Source: Larkinella arboricola
Lineage (GTDB): Bacteria > Bacteroidota > Bacteroidia > Cytophagales > Spirosomataceae
Assembly (NCBI RefSeq): GCF_003259745.1
Contig: NZ_QLMC01000003.1
Span: 558,001-622,000, forward strand
Direction: 5' to 3'
DNA length: 64,000 nucleotides
Shown here in pieces: positions 8,155 through 17,520 of this stretch (within the stretch, counting starts at the first letter, position 1; each line of letters opens with the position of its first letter). The notes beneath the pieces were generated by a model. It made no database searches and was not told the DNA's origin. It saw nothing but the letters and a program-made list of their open reading frames with translations. A program made the translations under genes and the position numbers.

Positions 8155-9339
8155 ATGCAGCTTGTTGAAGTTGGAGAAAATCCTGCTTATCAAAAAGAAT
8201 TCATACAGTTGCCGGTTCGGTTATACCGCAATAACCCGTGCTGGATTCGTCCGCTCGACAAGGACATCGAAGACGTTTTCGACCCGGTAAAAAACAAGTA
8301 CTTCCAGCAGGGCGAGTGCATTCGGTGGCTGCTGATTAACGATCAGAAACAGACCATTGGCCGAATAGCGGCTTTCATTGATCGCAATACCGCCACCCGC
8401 AACAACGACCAGCCCACGGGTGGCATGGGCTTTTTTGAATGCATTGAAGACCAGACAGCAGCTTTTCAACTCTTTGATGCAGCCAAAGCGTGGCTCCAGA
8501 GCAAAGGGATGGAAGCGATGGACGGCCCGATCAATTTTGGTGAGCGCGACCGCTGGTGGGGCTTGCTCGCGAACGGTTTCGACAAGGAACCAACCTACGG
8601 AATGCCGTACACCCAACCGTATTATGTGCCTTTTTTTGAGAACTACGGTTTTCAGGAATATTTCCGGCAGTTTACCTATTTGCTGCCCATGCGGGAGGAC
8701 CGGGTTCGCCATCTTTTGCACCCATCGGTTTTTGAGCGGTCGATGCGCGCGCTAAACGATCCAACGTACGATTTTCGACACATTACCAAAGCCGAACTGA
8801 GTAAGTACGCAGACGATTTCCGGTATATTTATAATAAAGCCTGGGCCCGGCACCTGAGCGTTGGGGAAATGTCAGAGGAACAATCCCGCAGGCTCATGCA
8901 ACGGATGAAGCCCATACTGGACGAAGAGTTGATCTGGTTTGGCTATCACAAAGAAGAACCCATCGCTTTTTTCATTACGCTGCCGGAGTTAAATCAGATT
9001 TTCAAGCATGTCAATGGAAAGCTCAATCTCATTGGGAAGCTGAAATTCCTGTACCACAAACTCATGAAAACCAACAAAAAGGCTTTCGGCGTTATTTTTG
9101 GTATTATTCCGGAGTATCAGGGCAGGGGTATTGAATCGGCTATTGCGCTGGCGTTTACCCGGGTTGCCTGGCGACCAAATTACCAGTACGAAGAACTGGA
9201 ACTAAACTGGGTGGGCGACTTTAACCCCAAAATGATTCGCTTTGCCAAGATGCTGGGCGGGGTGGTCAACAAGGAACACATCACCTACCGGTATCTTTTC
9301 GACCGGACCAAAGAATTTAAACGGCATCCAACTATTTGA
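8155..9339 (+). CDS. GNAT-like conserved protein
   Basis: A 394-residue cytosolic protein that resembles the large GNAT-like hypothetical family common in Cytophagales. Recognisable parts are LYRNNPCWIRPLDKD near residues 23-37, TIGRIAAFIDR, MDGPINFGERDRWWGLL near 122-138, and a C-terminal acetyl-CoA-type segment GIIPEYQGRGIESAIAL (Q/RxxGxG/A-like). The substrate is unknown. It is transcribed divergently from cysS and followed after 91 bases by the sugar kinase gene. Acyltransferase function is inferred only from the C-terminal motif. Confidence 0.7.
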   Translation: MQLVEVGENPAYQKEFIQLPVRLYRNNPCWIRPLDKDIEDVFDPVKNKYFQQGECIRWLLINDQKQTIGRIAAFIDRNTATRNNDQPTGGMGFFECIEDQTAAFQLFDAAKAWLQSKGMEAMDGPINFGERDRWWGLLANGFDKEPTYGMPYTQPYYVPFFENYGFQEYFRQFTYLLPMREDRVRHLLHPSVFERSMRALNDPTYDFRHITKAELSKYADDFRYIYNKAWARHLSVGEMSEEQSRRLMQRMKPILDEELIWFGYHKEEPIAFFITLPELNQIFKHVNGKLNLIGKLKFLYHKLMKTNKKAFGVIFGIIPEYQGRGIESAIALAFTRVAWRPNYQYEELELNWVGDFNPKMIRFAKMLGGVVNKEHITYRYLFDRTKEFKRHPTI

Positions 9340-9430
9340 AAAAGCCAATATTTTGGCGGACTTTTGGGTAGCTAACACCCTCTCTTATTAGCTTAATCTG
9401 TTTATCTAGAACCGAATTTATCCATTCAGC

Positions 9431-10348
9431 ATGAGTTTATTAACCGTTGGATCAGTAGCCTTTGACGCGCTGGAAACGCCTTTCGGCAAAACCGATAAAA
9501 TCATCGGCGGGGCCGCCACCTACATTACGCTGTCTGCTTCGTATTTCACAAATAAAAATAATCTGGTAGCGGTTGTTGGCGACGACTTCCCGCAGGAAAT
9601 GATTGATATCCTGAAAAACCGCGGTGTGGATACGGCAGGGCTGGAAATCCGGCAGGGCGAAAAAACCTTCTTCTGGTCGGGTAAATACCACAACGACATG
9701 AATACGCGCGACACGGTAGAGGTCCACCTCAATGTCATGGGCGATTTCAATCCGGTTATTCCGGATCAATACGGTGATTGCGAATTTCTGATGCTGGGCA
9801 ACACCGCACCCGCTATTCAGAAACAGGTTATTGAACGGCTGCCCAACCGCCCGAAACTCATCGTGCTCGATACCATGAACTTCTGGATGGACAGCGCCTG
9901 GGATGATCTGATGGAAGTAATCAAGCTGGTGGATGTCATTACCATCAACGACGAAGAAGCGCGTCAGCTATCCGGCCAGTATTCGCTGGTAAAGGCTGCG
10001 GCTGCCATCCAGGCAATGGGCCCCGAAACGGTTATCATCAAGAAAGGGGAACACGGTGCGCTGCTTTTCCACGGCACCAGCATCTTTTTTGCTCCGGCAC
10101 TCCCTCTGGAAGAAGTATTTGACCCCACCGGCGCGGGCGATACGTTTGCGGGCGGTTTCATTGGCTATCTGGCCAGCACCGGTAATGTTTCGTTCAACGA
10201 CATGAAGCGTGGCATCATCTACGGTTCCGCGATGGCGTCCTTCTGCGTCGAAAAATTCGGTGCCGAACGGCTTTTCAACCTGACACCCGACGAAATCAAC
10301 GAACGGGTTGCCCGGTTCGTGCAACTGTCGACGTTTGAGATTGCTTAG
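9431..10348 (+). CDS. PfkB-family sugar kinase
   Basis: A 305-residue ribokinase-type kinase that phosphorylates a sugar or nucleoside hydroxyl with ATP. The N-terminal GGAATY motif and the C-terminal signature DPTGAGDTFAGGFIGYL (near residues 236-252, catalytic Asp in GAGD) are intact. IIKKGEHGALLF matches the conserved strand before the signature. The substrate cannot be assigned. It converges with the M16-like gene and a perfect 15-bp hairpin lies between them. Confidence 0.88.
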   Translation: MSLLTVGSVAFDALETPFGKTDKIIGGAATYITLSASYFTNKNNLVAVVGDDFPQEMIDILKNRGVDTAGLEIRQGEKTFFWSGKYHNDMNTRDTVEVHLNVMGDFNPVIPDQYGDCEFLMLGNTAPAIQKQVIERLPNRPKLIVLDTMNFWMDSAWDDLMEVIKLVDVITINDEEARQLSGQYSLVKAAAAIQAMGPETVIIKKGEHGALLFHGTSIFFAPALPLEEVFDPTGAGDTFAGGFIGYLASTGNVSFNDMKRGIIYGSAMASFCVEKFGAERLFNLTPDEINERVARFVQLSTFEIA

Positions 10349-10355
10349 ATCTTGT

Positions 10356-10394
10356 TAGGGATTACGGGAACCGTTTCAATTCCCGTAATCCCTA
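10356..10394. terminator. bidirectional stem-loop between convergent genes
   Basis: TAGGGATTACGGGAA (10356-10370) pairs perfectly with TTCCCGTAATCCCTA (10380-10394) across a 9-base loop. It sits 8 bases after the sugar kinase stop and 10 bases from the end of the M16-like gene. It lacks a strong T-run, so it is a probable bidirectional 3'-end structure rather than a textbook terminator. Confidence 0.6.
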
Positions 10395-10403
10395 TACAAA
10401 AGT

Positions 10404-11687
10404 TTACTTCCCTCCTACCACTACCTCAACCAGCGAACCATCGGGTAAATACCGGTTCGCCATTTCCTGAACCTGCCCAGCCGTAACGGCCTGGATCCGA
10501 TTAATGTATGTGCTGATGTAATCGGCGGGCAGGCCGTCAAACAAAACCATTTTATACCGGTCGGCAATTTCAAAGGGCGTGTTCAGCGAACCGACATAAG
10601 AGCCTGCCATGTAGTTGCGGACGGTTTCCAGCTCGCTTTCCGGAACCGGTTCGTCGCGCAACTGCCGGATTTCCTTCCAGATCTCGTCGAGTGTCTGCTG
10701 GGTATTCTCGCGCTTGACATCGGTGCCGATTAACAAAGAGCCTTCTTTCGGAAACATCGACAGATTCGACCAGATACCGTAGGTAAACCCTTTTTCCTCC
10801 CGGATATTCTTCATCAGCCGCGAGCCGAAATAACCGCCCAGCACCTCATTCAGTACCAGTACCGGAAAGTAATCGGGGTGTTCGCGGGTAAACAGCAACC
10901 GCCCCAGCCGGATGGACGATTGCAGACTGTCTGCCTTCTCGATCAGCGCCGGGGTGAAATCGCTCACCACATTTTTATCTGTTCCGTTAACCGAAAGCAC
11001 CGGCTCGACTGACTGTTGGCCGAAGTACTGGTTAAGTAAGGCAATTTCCGTCTCGGTCACGTGCCCAGCTGCTACAACCCGGAAAGGACGCTGGCGAATC
11101 TGCTGCTGGTAGAAGGTTTCGACCGAATCTCGCTGAATGGTTTCCAGGGTCTCCGGATATTGGTGCTGTCCATACGGGTGTCTTTTGCCAAAAACCTTTT
11201 CCCGGATCAGCCGCCCGGCTACAAAGTTATTTTTCTCCAGATTGACCCGCAGATTCTGGATGGCAATGTTCTTCTGGTGGTTCAGTTCTTTTTCCGGAAT
11301 GACCGAATCCGTCAGCATCTCCTGAATCATGGGAAGAATGGCAGGCAGGTGCTTCGTCAGGCCGTAAACCATCAGACTGGCCCGGTTTGTCCCGCTATGT
11401 AGCTCCAGAAAAGCACCGTACCGATCAAAATATTCGCTGATTTGCGCCGATGTATGCGAACGGGTTCCCTCGGCGAGCATCTTCATGGCCAGTGACGATA
11501 CCCCCGCAATCGGCTCATACCAGGCTCCGGCTTCAAAAATAATTTCCAGCCGGATCACCGGCTGCTGACCAGCGTTGATCCAGTAGACCGGCTGGCCGTT
11601 GTCCAGCGTTTGGGTTGCAATAGCGGGGACTTTAACTTCTTCAATCCGTTTGTAATCAGGGGCTTCGGTTCTGTCTATGACTTCCAT
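10404..11687 (-). CDS. M16-family protein lacking the HxxEH metal site
   Basis: A 427-residue insulinase (M16)-family protein with both repeats of the fold. At the place where catalytic subunits carry HxxEH, this one reads SLAMKMLAEGTRSHTS, so no zinc site is visible. Such inactive subunits normally pair with a catalytic M16 partner, as in processing-peptidase-type dimers. No partner lies in the window. No signal peptide is obvious from ATG 11687, which I prefer over the longer start at 11717. It follows porV after 71 bases on the same strand and could share its transcript. Confidence 0.82.
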   Translation of the reverse strand: MEVIDRTEAPDYKRIEEVKVPAIATQTLDNGQPVYWINAGQQPVIRLEIIFEAGAWYEPIAGVSSLAMKMLAEGTRSHTSAQISEYFDRYGAFLELHSGTNRASLMVYGLTKHLPAILPMIQEMLTDSVIPEKELNHQKNIAIQNLRVNLEKNNFVAGRLIREKVFGKRHPYGQHQYPETLETIQRDSVETFYQQQIRQRPFRVVAAGHVTETEIALLNQYFGQQSVEPVLSVNGTDKNVVSDFTPALIEKADSLQSSIRLGRLLFTREHPDYFPVLVLNEVLGGYFGSRLMKNIREEKGFTYGIWSNLSMFPKEGSLLIGTDVKRENTQQTLDEIWKEIRQLRDEPVPESELETVRNYMAGSYVGSLNTPFEIADRYKMVLFDGLPADYISTYINRIQAVTAGQVQEMANRYLPDGSLVEVVVGGK

Positions 11688-11758
11688 TGTGCAGGTAAGC
11701 GAAAAAAAGAATGGCACTTCCGAAGAAATGCCATCGCCAATTTACTAGTCTTTATTTT

Positions 11759-13012
11759 TTATCTCAGATCGTCGCTGTCTTCAATATCTTCGGCTGAGCG
11801 GGCTTTTTTGTTCACATCAATAATGAGCGAAATCCGGAATGTTTGCGCCAGCGGACTGCCCTGAGTAACCGGAATCATATAGGCGAAGTCAATACCGTAT
11901 TGCTGTTGCAGACGGATACCAAGACCGGTGGTAAAGAATTTACGATCACCTTTCACGCGGGGTTCGTGATAGTAACCCACCCGGGCCGCAAATTGTTCGT
12001 TATACCAGTATTCAATCCCGGTTGCAATGTTGATTTCTTTCAACTCCTCCGAGAAACCGCCGGGAGCATCCGAGAAGGAACCAAAGATCGAACTCAACGT
12101 GGGCCGGTTCGGATTTTTACCCTGTGCAATAATCGGCTCACCATTCTGATTGTACTGAACGGCCCCACCAACTGTTTGATAGACCGGCGGAGTCGGTACC
12201 ATCAGCTTATTCAGATCGAAGGCAAAATTAAAGTGGTTGAATTTATCCGTATACAGCGTCAGAGCCGTTCCTATTTTAAGGTTGGTCGGGATAGGCGTCC
12301 GCTCCGTTGTACTCCCGTAATTGACCTTGCCACCGATATTGGAAATAATACCACCAAATGCCCATTTCAGCCCTTTACCGGTAATATCATCCCGAACCTC
12401 GTTCTGATAGAAGGCACTGATATCAAAAGCCGCCGTAGAAGCCGGTTTCAGCGACATTCCGTTCACGGAGTAGTTCCCGGCAAGGTTTGAGTTAAGATAT
12501 TTCAGGTTGACGCCCATCGAGAAGTTCTGAAACAACCGACGCGAATAGGAAGCCGTAAGGGCGTATTCTCTTGAATTGAACGAACCTGCTGGCTGCCCCA
12601 GAACAGTGGTAAAATCGATGGTCCCCATATCAAAATACAGGAGCGAAAGACCAATCACGTCGTTCTTGCTCACCTTTTTATACCCTGACAGATACGTAAA
12701 AAACATATCATCAACGCCAATACTGCGTAGCCAGGGCGTATAGGATAACGCCACCCCTTGGTCCTTCGGAGCAAAGACCAGCTTTGCCGGGTTCCAGAAA
12801 ATGGCGTTGGCATCAGCACTCAGTGCCACCCCGGCTTCTCCCAAACCAGCACTACGCGCGTCAGGGGTGAATGTCACGAACGGTACAGCCGTTTGTGGAA
12901 TCCGGAAAGCCGTTGTATCCTGCCCCAACAGGCCCCCACCAACCTGGGCGTTTGAAAAAAGAGGAAGTGACAGGCAACCGAGTAAACAAATAGACGATAA
13001 GGTACGTATCAT
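11759..13012 (-). CDS. porV: type IX secretion outer membrane protein PorV
   Basis: A 417-residue outer membrane beta-barrel of the FadL-like PorV/LptO family. PorV shuttles T9SS cargo to the PorU sortase complex on the cell surface. It has a cleavable signal (ending SNAQ, near residue 22), the conserved FVTFTPDARSAGLGEAGVA and ANAIFWNPAKL segments, and alternating barrel strands to the C-terminus. porU lies 114 bases upstream, yet a separate promoter is visible at 13070-13100. Confidence 0.93.
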   Translation of the reverse strand: MIRTLSSICLLGCLSLPLFSNAQVGGGLLGQDTTAFRIPQTAVPFVTFTPDARSAGLGEAGVALSADANAIFWNPAKLVFAPKDQGVALSYTPWLRSIGVDDMFFTYLSGYKKVSKNDVIGLSLLYFDMGTIDFTTVLGQPAGSFNSREYALTASYSRRLFQNFSMGVNLKYLNSNLAGNYSVNGMSLKPASTAAFDISAFYQNEVRDDITGKGLKWAFGGIISNIGGKVNYGSTTERTPIPTNLKIGTALTLYTDKFNHFNFAFDLNKLMVPTPPVYQTVGGAVQYNQNGEPIIAQGKNPNRPTLSSIFGSFSDAPGGFSEELKEINIATGIEYWYNEQFAARVGYYHEPRVKGDRKFFTTGLGIRLQQQYGIDFAYMIPVTQGSPLAQTFRISLIIDVNKKARSAEDIEDSDDLR

Positions 13013-13069
13013 AAATGAGGTTAATTAACTCCCGAATTGCGCGTTCGTTGGTAATTACCGCAGGAACGG

Positions 13070-13100
13070 CAAATGTACAATGTTTAAAATTTAATATAAA
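13070..13100 (-). promoter_or_regulatory. promoter of porV
   Basis: On the minus strand, TTTA (13097-13100), 19 bases, then TACATTTG (13070-13077) fits the Bacteroidetes promoter with one mismatch in the -33 box. It would give a leader of about 50 bases and uncouple porV from porU transcription. Confidence 0.5.
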
Positions 13101-13126
13101 AGTTAGTCTGGAATATATTTTTATAA

Positions 13127-16100
13127 CTATCTAATGTAGAGCAACTTGCCCACATACGTTGCTATTGAACCGTCCGACTTTGAACGCATTATAAGCCGGT
13201 ATACGTAGACCCCGCGCTGTACAGCCGCTCCGCTGGCCATGGCTCCGTTCCAGGTTAATCCGGTCAGGGGTGTCTCGCAATCAGAACATTGATAAACGCG
13301 CTCGTTCACAATTCGTCCGCTCAAATCCGCAATCATTAGTGTGGTTTCCAACTCGTCGCCCGGACGGTTATGTTCGATCCGGAAGTTGGTTTGTTCCTGA
13401 AATGGGTTGGGTGTTACTGCAACCGACCGCATGACCAGGGCCGGTTGTTCGGAAACTATAAATTTCAACGAGCTTTCAGCCGGATTATTGTAAACATCCC
13501 ACGCTTTTAACCGAACGGTATAGGCGCCGGGTGGCAAATTTTTCCAGACATATCGGACCGTCCCGCGCCGGTAATCATCTGTATCGGTTACGTAGTACTC
13601 ATTCACAATCACCGGTGTTTCGTCATTCAGCCAAAGCACCAATTCGTGACCTATACCATTACGGGCAATATTGATGCCATTCTCATCACTTAGTCTGACA
13701 ATTAATGTATTAAGGGGTCCGGAAACCGTTCCACCGTCTGTAAATGTGGTATCATTTATATACAATTTAATAACCGGGGGCCTGGTATCGGCCGTTGCAC
13801 TAGGACTGCTGCCACCAATCAATATGTTATCGTAGCTCCCGGCGGCTTCTACCAGACTATCCGACGGAACGGCGTAAAGAAACACTTTCCCCTGCCCAAA
13901 CCGGTAATCGAGATCTTTCGGCAGCACAAACTGGCCCACAAACTTCCCGTTCTGCACCCGAACCTGCCCGGTATACAGCGGACTCCGGTATTCGGTGTAA
14001 CGCATGGGCGGGCTATACTCCGTTCCATTGGTGGTCAGCGTATCGGCTTTGTCGAAAAGCGTAATTTTTACCTGTCCGTTAAACCGGCTTACCAGCGATC
14101 CGCCCTGCTGAATTTCTCCTTCCAGCCGAACGGTTTCCAGCGCCCGGAGGGTATCCGCTTTTGAGCCCGTAACTTTCCCATTGATGCGTGTCAAAACAGC
14201 TTGGGCTGGCGGATAAGCCAGTTGCATGGAAGGATCACCCAGGAGCGTAAAATTCCGGTTCAGGCTTCCGCTGAGGCTATTGTTTTTGGTAAGCCGGATC
14301 AGATCGCCCAGCCGGGGCGCCCCTTCCGCCGTGTTCCGGGCGAGCGCTTCATAAAAGGCGTTATTCAATAAATAATTCGTGCTGGCGTACACGGGTCGGG
14401 CCGTTGTCAGCAGGGCGATCCCACCCCCAAGGGGATTAAGCAACGCCAATTCGGCACCGGATGTCAGTCCCGGATCATCGTAACGCCCAAATTGACAGGT
14501 GGCCGTCACGAATACCGGAAGCCGCTGGTTTCTCCAGCTCAGGATATCCTGCAACGTAACAACCTGCTCTTCCGCCCAGCCGGTTTCTCCGCCGTGGCCG
14601 GTGTAATTAACGATCAATCGCCCATCGTTCAGGGCTTTTGTAATGGCCTGGTTCACCACCGGAGCCTTTTGGCCACTCGCGCCGGTTTCCTGAACAAAGC
14701 TATCCAGATAAAGCTTTTCAGCCCGAAAGGGCGAGTGGCCGGTTGAAATCAGCTGCGCCAGCCGGTCGGCATCCGTTTGGTGAATATTCGGAAAATCACG
14801 GTCGCCATCGTCAGCTACGAAGGCAATTTTCGTTTGCCAGTCGCCCGGCAGCTTACCCGTTGTTGCATACCGAATTAGTTTATCCACCACCGTCCGGGCT
14901 TCTTCCGCAGACTTGACGGGCAGCCGTCCAACGCCAATATCGAGCGTGTGATCCCCCGAAAAATCTTCGTTCCATTCGCCCTCAGCCGCTTCCAGAAAAC
15001 CAAAGTAGTCGTCAGAACTATAACTCAACACCGGATGCATCGACTCCCGGCTTTCATACGTGGGCACGGTCTGGGCCAACTGGGCCGGTGTCAGAAGCTT
15101 TGTGTAATTTTTGTAATCGAAGGTAGCATCGCCAAAAAGCAGCAGGTATTTCAGCTTACCGGGCGTCCGGCGGTACAGCAGCCGGGCAAAATCCCGGATG
15201 GCCGTGGGGTCCGGCTGGCCGGAAGCAAACTCGTTATAGACCTCCTGCGAACTGACCACCCACACGTCCAGCTTATCGTTCGTTCGGCGAAAATCGGCCA
15301 GCCGCTCCGCCTGAACCCGCCAGGTTGCCGGGGTGACAATCAACAGATCCGGCGTTTCGCGGCTCTGCAAATCCTGCTTACTGACGGCGGTTACAACATC
15401 GGGTGCAGAGGCCTGTTCCGGTGAAAAGAGCAGGTACTCGCGCAGCCGGTTTCCTTCAGCCGCCAGGGTTCCCTCCTGCTTATCAGAAAGTGTAACCATC
15501 ATAGATACCGGTATTTGCCGGTTGGTAACATCCCACACCTGCATGGCGGCATTGGCCTGCTGAATCCGGTACTGCACGGTCTTCTGTCCAGCCGCCTGGA
15601 GCGAGCGGAAAAGAAACGGTTGATCATACCACCGAAGCTCACGCCGGGTCTGAAGGGCCAGATTTTGCAAATAGCCCTGCCCGGATTTATCGTACGCCAG
15701 CGCCAGACGGACCGGACTTTCCACCGAAGCGGGTGTTACCGAAAACGTCCGGCGGTTCAAACGGCCTTTGCGGTCGTACGTGTAATCCGTAACGCTTTCA
15801 ATATCCTGCGTACCGAGGGCTTGGGTGCCCCATTTCAACTGAAACTGCGTATTGATCAGGGCGCGCCCGGCCACTTCGGAGGTAATCAGAGCCGTTGAAT
15901 TAGGAACAATCCCGGGCAGGTTGAAGGAAACCGTCTTTTCCGTTCCAATGCCGAGGTATTCCAGCCACTCCCGCCCTGACCGAACGAGGTTGGTCATTTC
16001 GCCCGCGGGTTTGTAGAATGTATAATCGTCAAATTCGGTAATCACCGCACCGGAGGGCGGAACTGTTGGCTGCGTAGCGATTCGTTTACCGGTTTTCTGT

Positions 16101-16549
16101 CCGAAAGTGACAAAATAGTACGTGGTGTCGGTGTAAGGATTGATCTGGTGCGTGAAACGTCGGGCCGTTGAGTCGTAGTAAATCGGATGCGGGCTTTCGG
16201 CGAAAAAATAAACGGCATCCCCGGCATCGAAACGGCCATCGGTTTCGCCGGTCACCCAGACGGCGTTTTCCAGCAGACCGTGCGGACGGCTTTTGTCGTT
16301 GGCCTGCGGCAAGGCAGCACCGCCGTTGCCAAATAACTGGATGGTACGCGGATCGAGCGCGGAAAGGCCAATACCCGCCCCGGCAAAAAAAGCCGCATCC
16401 AGCTTATAAACACCGGTTTTTGTAATCCCAATTTTCAGCCACGGGCCTTCGGCCAATACCGACTGTTGCGCCCAGCCTTTCAGCCCGCATCCGATCAGGA
16501 ATAGCCAAACCGCTAACTCGTAGTTATTCCGCTTTTTCCACCCAAACAT
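13127..16549 (-). CDS. porU: type IX secretion sortase PorU
   Basis: A 1140-residue gingipain-like (C25) cysteine protease that removes T9SS C-terminal signals and attaches cargo at the cell surface. The signal peptide ends near GWAQ (residue 28). The catalytic His lies in NYTGHGGETGW (about residue 652) and the catalytic Cys in TATCQFGRYDD (about residue 685). The C-terminus carries VTPNPFQEQTNFRIEHNRPG, a FlgD-Ig/T9SS-type terminal domain. The start overlaps the SprT-like gene by 26 bases, suggesting coupling. porV follows on the same strand. Confidence 0.94.
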   Translation of the reverse strand: MFGWKKRNNYELAVWLFLIGCGLKGWAQQSVLAEGPWLKIGITKTGVYKLDAAFFAGAGIGLSALDPRTIQLFGNGGAALPQANDKSRPHGLLENAVWVTGETDGRFDAGDAVYFFAESPHPIYYDSTARRFTHQINPYTDTTYYFVTFGQKTGKRIATQPTVPPSGAVITEFDDYTFYKPAGEMTNLVRSGREWLEYLGIGTEKTVSFNLPGIVPNSTALITSEVAGRALINTQFQLKWGTQALGTQDIESVTDYTYDRKGRLNRRTFSVTPASVESPVRLALAYDKSGQGYLQNLALQTRRELRWYDQPFLFRSLQAAGQKTVQYRIQQANAAMQVWDVTNRQIPVSMMVTLSDKQEGTLAAEGNRLREYLLFSPEQASAPDVVTAVSKQDLQSRETPDLLIVTPATWRVQAERLADFRRTNDKLDVWVVSSQEVYNEFASGQPDPTAIRDFARLLYRRTPGKLKYLLLFGDATFDYKNYTKLLTPAQLAQTVPTYESRESMHPVLSYSSDDYFGFLEAAEGEWNEDFSGDHTLDIGVGRLPVKSAEEARTVVDKLIRYATTGKLPGDWQTKIAFVADDGDRDFPNIHQTDADRLAQLISTGHSPFRAEKLYLDSFVQETGASGQKAPVVNQAITKALNDGRLIVNYTGHGGETGWAEEQVVTLQDILSWRNQRLPVFVTATCQFGRYDDPGLTSGAELALLNPLGGGIALLTTARPVYASTNYLLNNAFYEALARNTAEGAPRLGDLIRLTKNNSLSGSLNRNFTLLGDPSMQLAYPPAQAVLTRINGKVTGSKADTLRALETVRLEGEIQQGGSLVSRFNGQVKITLFDKADTLTTNGTEYSPPMRYTEYRSPLYTGQVRVQNGKFVGQFVLPKDLDYRFGQGKVFLYAVPSDSLVEAAGSYDNILIGGSSPSATADTRPPVIKLYINDTTFTDGGTVSGPLNTLIVRLSDENGINIARNGIGHELVLWLNDETPVIVNEYYVTDTDDYRRGTVRYVWKNLPPGAYTVRLKAWDVYNNPAESSLKFIVSEQPALVMRSVAVTPNPFQEQTNFRIEHNRPGDELETTLMIADLSGRIVNERVYQCSDCETPLTGLTWNGAMASGAAVQRGVYVYRLIMRSKSDGSIATYVGKLLYIR

Positions 16550-17126
16550 GCGCCCAAATTGACACTTTCAGACCCGTCACTTTCTCTGTACAAACGACGC
16601 GAGTTCGTCGTTTCATACCCCGGATGTATTCTTTCTGTAAAAAACGAAACGTTTCTCCCTCCGGCATCTCAATCAGCAATTGCTTCCCGGTGGGTTGCAC
16701 ATCAAATTGCCGCAACGCCCGGGTTAGTCCCGAATGCGCTCCGGTCGAAGCCGCCGGACTGCGCAGATAGTCTTTCAATGGCGTCAGGACGGCCGCCGGA
16801 AAAACCGCTTCGTGCAGGACGGGTTGCATCACATCGCGGAAGGCTTTTTGCCAGGCCGGACCGTGGGGTTGGCTCACACGCCGGTAACGCTGATACACCA
16901 GCAGGTGAGCTACTTCGTGCAGGTAGGTAATCAGAAAGGCGTACGGATTTAAATCGTTGTTAACGGTAATTGTAACTCCTTTTCCCGGCTCCGCCCGAAA
17001 ATCGCCCAGCTTCGTCTTTCGGGGGCGCGAGACGAGAAACAGAAAAGAATGGTTTTTCCACAAGTCATGGCAATACGTAACGGCATTGCCCGGCAGGTAT
17101 TTTTCAAAGATCAATCGTTCTTGCAT
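16524..17126 (-). CDS. SprT-like zinc metalloprotease-type protein
   Basis: A 200-residue protein with a SprT-type domain. The zinc motif HEVAHLLVYQRY (HExxH, near residues 86-97) is followed by PHGPAWQKAFRDV, which supplies the third His. In eukaryotes the related SPRTN cleaves DNA-protein crosslinks; bacterial SprT proteins are little studied. I prefer ATG 17126 over ATG 17141, five codons earlier. The 3' end runs 26 bases into porU, an unexpected partner for a T9SS gene. Confidence 0.85.
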   Translation of the reverse strand: MQERLIFEKYLPGNAVTYCHDLWKNHSFLFLVSRPRKTKLGDFRAEPGKGVTITVNNDLNPYAFLITYLHEVAHLLVYQRYRRVSQPHGPAWQKAFRDVMQPVLHEAVFPAAVLTPLKDYLRSPAASTGAHSGLTRALRQFDVQPTGKQLLIEMPEGETFRFLQKEYIRGMKRRTRVVCTEKVTGLKVSIWAHVWVEKAE

Positions 17127-17140
17127 TCGCACGGCAAACA

Positions 17141-17172
17141 AAAAAGCCCTATCCTAAAGATAGGGCTTTTTT
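17141..17172 (-). terminator. intrinsic terminator after small lipoprotein
   Basis: AAAAAGCCCTATC (17141-17153) pairs with GATAGGGCTTTTT (17159-17171) around a 5-base loop. On the minus strand a T-run follows the stem. It lies 26 bases after the 65-residue lipoprotein gene and ahead of the SprT-like gene. Confidence 0.85.
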
Positions 17173-17197
17173 ATCAATTCGTTTTCAGACCGGCTGA

Positions 17198-17395
17198 TTA
17201 CTTCGTCGTATCAGCAGCAGCGCTGTCGGCCGGAGCAGCGGTTGCGCTGTCAGTAGCCATTGTGCTGCTGTCGGTTGACATTGTTGCCGTAGAGTCAGCA
17301 GCCGTTGAAGTTGTTTCTTCAGTTTTCGGTTTGCTTTGGCAGGCAGCAAAGGTAAGCATGCTACCTACAAATAGAAGAGCTAGTACTTTTTTCAT
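17198..17395 (-). CDS. small Ser/Thr/Asp/Ala-rich lipoprotein
   Basis: A 65-residue protein with signal peptide and lipobox LTFAAC (Cys19). The rest is low-complexity sequence, almost only T, S, A, D, P and M, with no fold signature. A good promoter upstream and a strong terminator downstream show it is an expressed single-gene unit. Similar tiny lipoproteins are frequent in Bacteroidetes and their role is unknown. Confidence 0.75.
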   Translation of the reverse strand: MKKVLALLFVGSMLTFAACQSKPKTEETTSTAADSTATMSTDSSTMATDSATAAPADSAAADTTK

Positions 17396-17425
17396 TTCGT
17401 CGCGGGGCGTTTAAGGTTTGAGCCT

Positions 17426-17454
17426 CAAATTTAACACAAAATCAAAAAATACAA
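17426..17454 (-). promoter_or_regulatory. promoter of small lipoprotein gene
   Basis: On the minus strand TTG (17452-17454), an 18-base spacer and TAAATTTG (17426-17433) match the Bacteroidetes promoter. The leader to the ATG at 17395 would be about 25 bases. Confidence 0.55.
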
Positions 17455-17520
17455 TAACGTCCTAGCTCTCAACCGAAAAAATATAGAAAAGCCCTTTAAT
17501 TATCACATTCACACTGGTAT

